This document shows, piece after piece, positions 61,828 to 64,000 of a DNA stretch of 64,000 nucleotides. Both the position numbers and the translations under genes were made by a program. The stretch's first letter is position 1. Every line of letters begins with the position of its first letter. Location: contig NZ_WASP01000006.1 in assembly GCF_009712225.1 (NCBI RefSeq), positions 581,263 through 645,262 of the forward strand. Reading direction: 5' to 3'. The DNA comes from Desulfovibrio sp. (GTDB lineage Bacteria > Desulfobacterota > Desulfovibrionia > Desulfovibrionales > Desulfovibrionaceae). The notes beneath the pieces are model-generated. The model had not been told where the DNA came from, searched no databases, and saw only the letters and a list, made by a program, of their open reading frames with translations.

Positions 61828-64000
61828 CTAGCCGCCCTGATTGGTCGTCAGATGCTGCACGGCAACTTGTACGGCTTCACTCCCGCTGTCGGTAGTTATA
61901 GTTGTGCTGTGCACATCCCACACGGTGCCATTGCTCGCAGTCTGCGTTGTGGTTGTCCATGTATGCGAAGCATCAAATGACACAGCGGTACTGCCGTCAC
62001 TGCCAGTGCTGATGGAAACCCCGGTCTTGGACGCAATTTCTGCCATATCGGTGAGGTTGTTCAAAGCATCGCCGGAAGTGCTGACCATTACCTCCACGCC
62101 TGTGATGCCGTCCACGCCCTTGGCGTGTTCCGCTCCTGTAAACAGGGCATCCACGCTGCCGCCCTTGACCAGCAGCATATCTGTGCCACTGCCGCCGTCA
62201 ATGGTGTCGCCTTGATGGAAGACCAGCACATCGTTGCCTGCGCCGCCATACAAGTGGTTGCCGCCGCCATCGGTGGCAAAGGTATTGGCTCCGCCGTCAA
62301 GGAAGTCGCTGCCTGTCCCGCCGTAGAGATGGTCATTGCCAGCGCCGCCATAGAGGTGGTCGCCTGCATTGCCAGCATAGAGGGTATCGTTGCCGTCTTC
62401 GCCGTACAATTGGTTGTGCCCAGCGCCGCCGTAGAGAATGTCGTCCCCGGCGCCGCCGTAAAGGATATCATCATGGCTACCGCCAATCAGGATGTCGCTG
62501 CCAGCTCCGCCTGCGGCCTCATAGGCATGCGTCGCGGAGTTCTCTTGGGCGATAAACAAATGCCCGCCTTGGCCATCCCAGTTGTCAGTATTGATATCCA
62601 CAGAGATCGTGCCGCTTGCCTGCCCGTTGGTGGAATGACCGTCAGACACTGTATAACTAAAAGTATCCTTCAAGTCTGAGCCTGCGTCGTGCAGGGCAGC
62701 CAACTTGCTTATGGAATCGTAGCTGGAATCAAGCTTGTAATCGCCATAGAAGAACATATCCTTATGCGTTTCGTCAGCGGTAAAGGTCAGCGTACCGAAC
62801 GCGCCATGCACCTCTGTTGTGCCCTGCGCAGCAGCATTCAGCTCGTGCCCGTTCACGGAAAACGTCAGGTGATCTCCCAAATCAACGTCTGTGGCTGAAA
62901 GCGCATGACTTGCGGCATCAAGATGCGCCACAGGGGCATCATTGGTGCCAGTGATGTTGACAACAACGTCATGGCTCACCGTGCCGCCTTGCCCGTCCTT
63001 CACAGTAACGGTAAAGGTTTCCGTGGCTTTCGCACCCTGGGCCAGTTCGTGGTTGGTCAGGGTGTACTTGTAGTTGCCAGAGGCGTCCAGAGTCAGCTGT
63101 CCGTAGTGACCTTCCACAACAGCATTTGTTGCACCAGATGCAGTGGCGCTGCTAGTGCCGTAGGCAAGGCTGTACGTCACGGCATCATTGGTGTCCATAT
63201 CCACAGCACCCAGGTTGCCGGTGAGCGGGCTTGCTCCCTCCACAATGGAAAGGCTGGGCGCGGTGAAGGTGGGGTCGTTGTTCACGCCCTTGAGCGTGAT
63301 TGCCAACGTCTGGCTGGTTTCCACGCCGTATTTGTCCACGGTCACAACGGTAAACGCGCCACCTTCTGTTGTAACATCCTTGCCCTGGGCCTCTAGGCTC
63401 TTGGCGTAAGCAGCATCAAGCGTATAGGTGTAATTTTTGCCATCAAGCTTGAGTGTGCCGTGCCCGTCATGCAGCTCCGTCACATACTTGCCGCCAGACC
63501 TGATATAGTACGTCAGCGTGTCGCCATCCACATCGGTGGCGCTAATGGTGCCCGAAAGCGACTGAACGCTAGCGCCATTATCTGTAAGCGTTGTTGCGTC
63601 AGCATCAAAGGCCTCCATTTTGGGAGAGTCATTGGTGCCTGTGACAGTGACGGCAACCTTTGCTGTATCTGTTGCTCCAGCTGCATCGCTCACGCCGATT
63701 CTGGCGTCGATGGTCAGGGTTTCACCTTCGGCAAGATGCGCAATACCGCCTTTGTCGCCCTGGAAGTTGTAGGTGCCGTCCTTGTTCAGTTCCAGCAGGC
63801 CCATGTACACCGTGCCAGAAGAGGTGTTTGTCGTATGCCAGCCAGAGGCATCCCTGTAGGCGTACACAGCCTCAGTGACGGAAGTGCTGCCAGATGCGAT
63901 GGCATGCCCGTTGAGGTTGAGCGTGAGGCTGTCGCCTGCATCAACATCATACGTCACTGCCGTTCCGCCGCCCGGGAGGGGTGGGGGGCCCGCCGGCCCA
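61828..64000 (-). CDS. C-terminal part of a VCBS/RTX type-I-secreted adhesin
   Basis: More than 700 residues are visible and the frame stays open to the window edge. The N-terminal part has repeated VCBS/cadherin-like domains, each closing with VTGTNDSP or NITGTNDAP. Then comes an RTX calcium-binding block of GGxGxD nonapeptides (GGAGSDILIGG, GGAGDDILYGG, GGAGNDHLYGG, GGAGNDVLVFHQGD). The C-terminus (HLTTNQGG) is probably the type I secretion signal. This architecture matches LapA/DvhA-type surface adhesins, whose N-terminal retention module would be cleaved by a LapG protease such as the one at 42334-43347. The last 30-40 bases of the window are unusually GC-rich and may not belong to the gene. 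Neighbouring secretion genes are outside the window. Confidence 0.85.
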   Translation of the reverse strand, partial: GPAGPPPLPGGGTAVTYDVDAGDSLTLNLNGHAIASGSTSVTEAVYAYRDASGWHTTNTSSGTVYMGLLELNKDGTYNFQGDKGGIAHLAEGETLTIDARIGVSDAAGATDTAKVAVTVTGTNDSPKMEAFDADATTLTDNGASVQSLSGTISATDVDGDTLTYYIRSGGKYVTELHDGHGTLKLDGKNYTYTLDAAYAKSLEAQGKDVTTEGGAFTVVTVDKYGVETSQTLAITLKGVNNDPTFTAPSLSIVEGASPLTGNLGAVDMDTNDAVTYSLAYGTSSATASGATNAVVEGHYGQLTLDASGNYKYTLTNHELAQGAKATETFTVTVKDGQGGTVSHDVVVNITGTNDAPVAHLDAASHALSATDVDLGDHLTFSVNGHELNAAAQGTTEVHGAFGTLTFTADETHKDMFFYGDYKLDSSYDSISKLAALHDAGSDLKDTFSYTVSDGHSTNGQASGTISVDINTDNWDGQGGHLFIAQENSATHAYEAAGGAGSDILIGGSHDDILYGGAGDDILYGGAGHNQLYGEDGNDTLYAGNAGDHLYGGAGNDHLYGGTGSDFLDGGANTFATDGGGNHLYGGAGNDVLVFHQGDTIDGGSGTDMLLVKGGSVDALFTGAEHAKGVDGITGVEVMVSTSGDALNNLTDMAEIASKTGVSISTGSDGSTAVSFDASHTWTTTTQTASNGTVWDVHSTTITTDSGSEAVQVAVQHLTTNQGG

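Noticed and set aside
62300..62530. Tandem short repeats suggestive of a CRISPR-like array
   Set aside because: The periodicity is that of RTX nonapeptide codons within an open reading frame; there are no unique spacers.

Overview
The window looks like a chromosomal segment of a sulfate-reducing deltaproteobacterium of the Desulfovibrio type. I infer this from the combination of an rpoN-hpf-rapZ-mannose-family PTS block, a four-subunit ferredoxin-dependent 2-oxoacid oxidoreductase, nickel-pincer (Lar) proteins, a LapG-type protease beside an HD-GYP-like membrane protein, and flagellar genes. No species-level marker was checked.

Layout. 1-2.2 kb: the 5' end of larC (nickel insertion into the pincer cofactor), a flavodoxin-like reductase and a ferredoxin-tailed aldo/keto reductase, divergent from an AraC regulator. 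3.7-6.6 kb: a MoxR ATPase / VWA-metallopeptidase / unknown-protein module. 7.1-9.6 kb: a hybrid histidine kinase with a CxxCH sensor domain. 9.9-14.1 kb: a 7TMR-type kinase/LuxR response regulator pair flanked by a small secreted protein and a lipoprotein. 14.5-19.6 kb: tRNA-Arg(CCU), a tRNA fragment copy, and rpoN-hpf-rapZ-PTS IIA-IIB-IIC read leftwards, with IIC broken at a homopolymer. 19.9-28.6 kb: housekeeping genes pyrG, purQ, a Nif3-like gene, a zinc-ribbon gene, RNase P RNA, ispDF, an acyl-CoA ligase and dtd. 28.6-38.8 kb: a STAS protein, a FapA-like protein, two glycosyltransferases, then fliK-flgD-flgE. 39-43.3 kb: a LapG-like protease, a membrane PAS/degenerate HD-GYP protein and an unknown protein. 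43.6-60.8 kb: a large leftward catabolic cluster with its own regulator and a chemoreceptor. 61-64 kb: IS remnants and the C-terminal end of a VCBS/RTX adhesin that runs off the window.

The most interesting part is the 43.6-60.8 kb cluster: korDABC, sucC, sucD, a DASS transporter, a glcD-like flavoprotein, a glcF-like Fe-S protein, a second DASS transporter and a LarA-family nickel racemase. It is preceded by a near-consensus sigma-54 promoter, candidate enhancer repeats, a PrpR-N-type sigma-54 activator and a dCache-like chemoreceptor. Read as a pathway, both enantiomers of a 2-hydroxydicarboxylate are taken up, racemised, oxidised to a 2-oxoacid by GlcD/GlcF, converted to an acyl-CoA with reduced ferredoxin by Kor, and cashed in for a nucleoside triphosphate by SucCD. 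The simplest substrate is 2-hydroxyglutarate (to 2-oxoglutarate, succinyl-CoA and succinate). This is inference from gene content; no enzyme specificity can be read from sequence alone. larC, needed to mature LarA, sits at the left edge of the same window.

A second possible system is the LapG protease with a degenerate HD-GYP partner, which may control retention of the RTX adhesin encoded at the right end.
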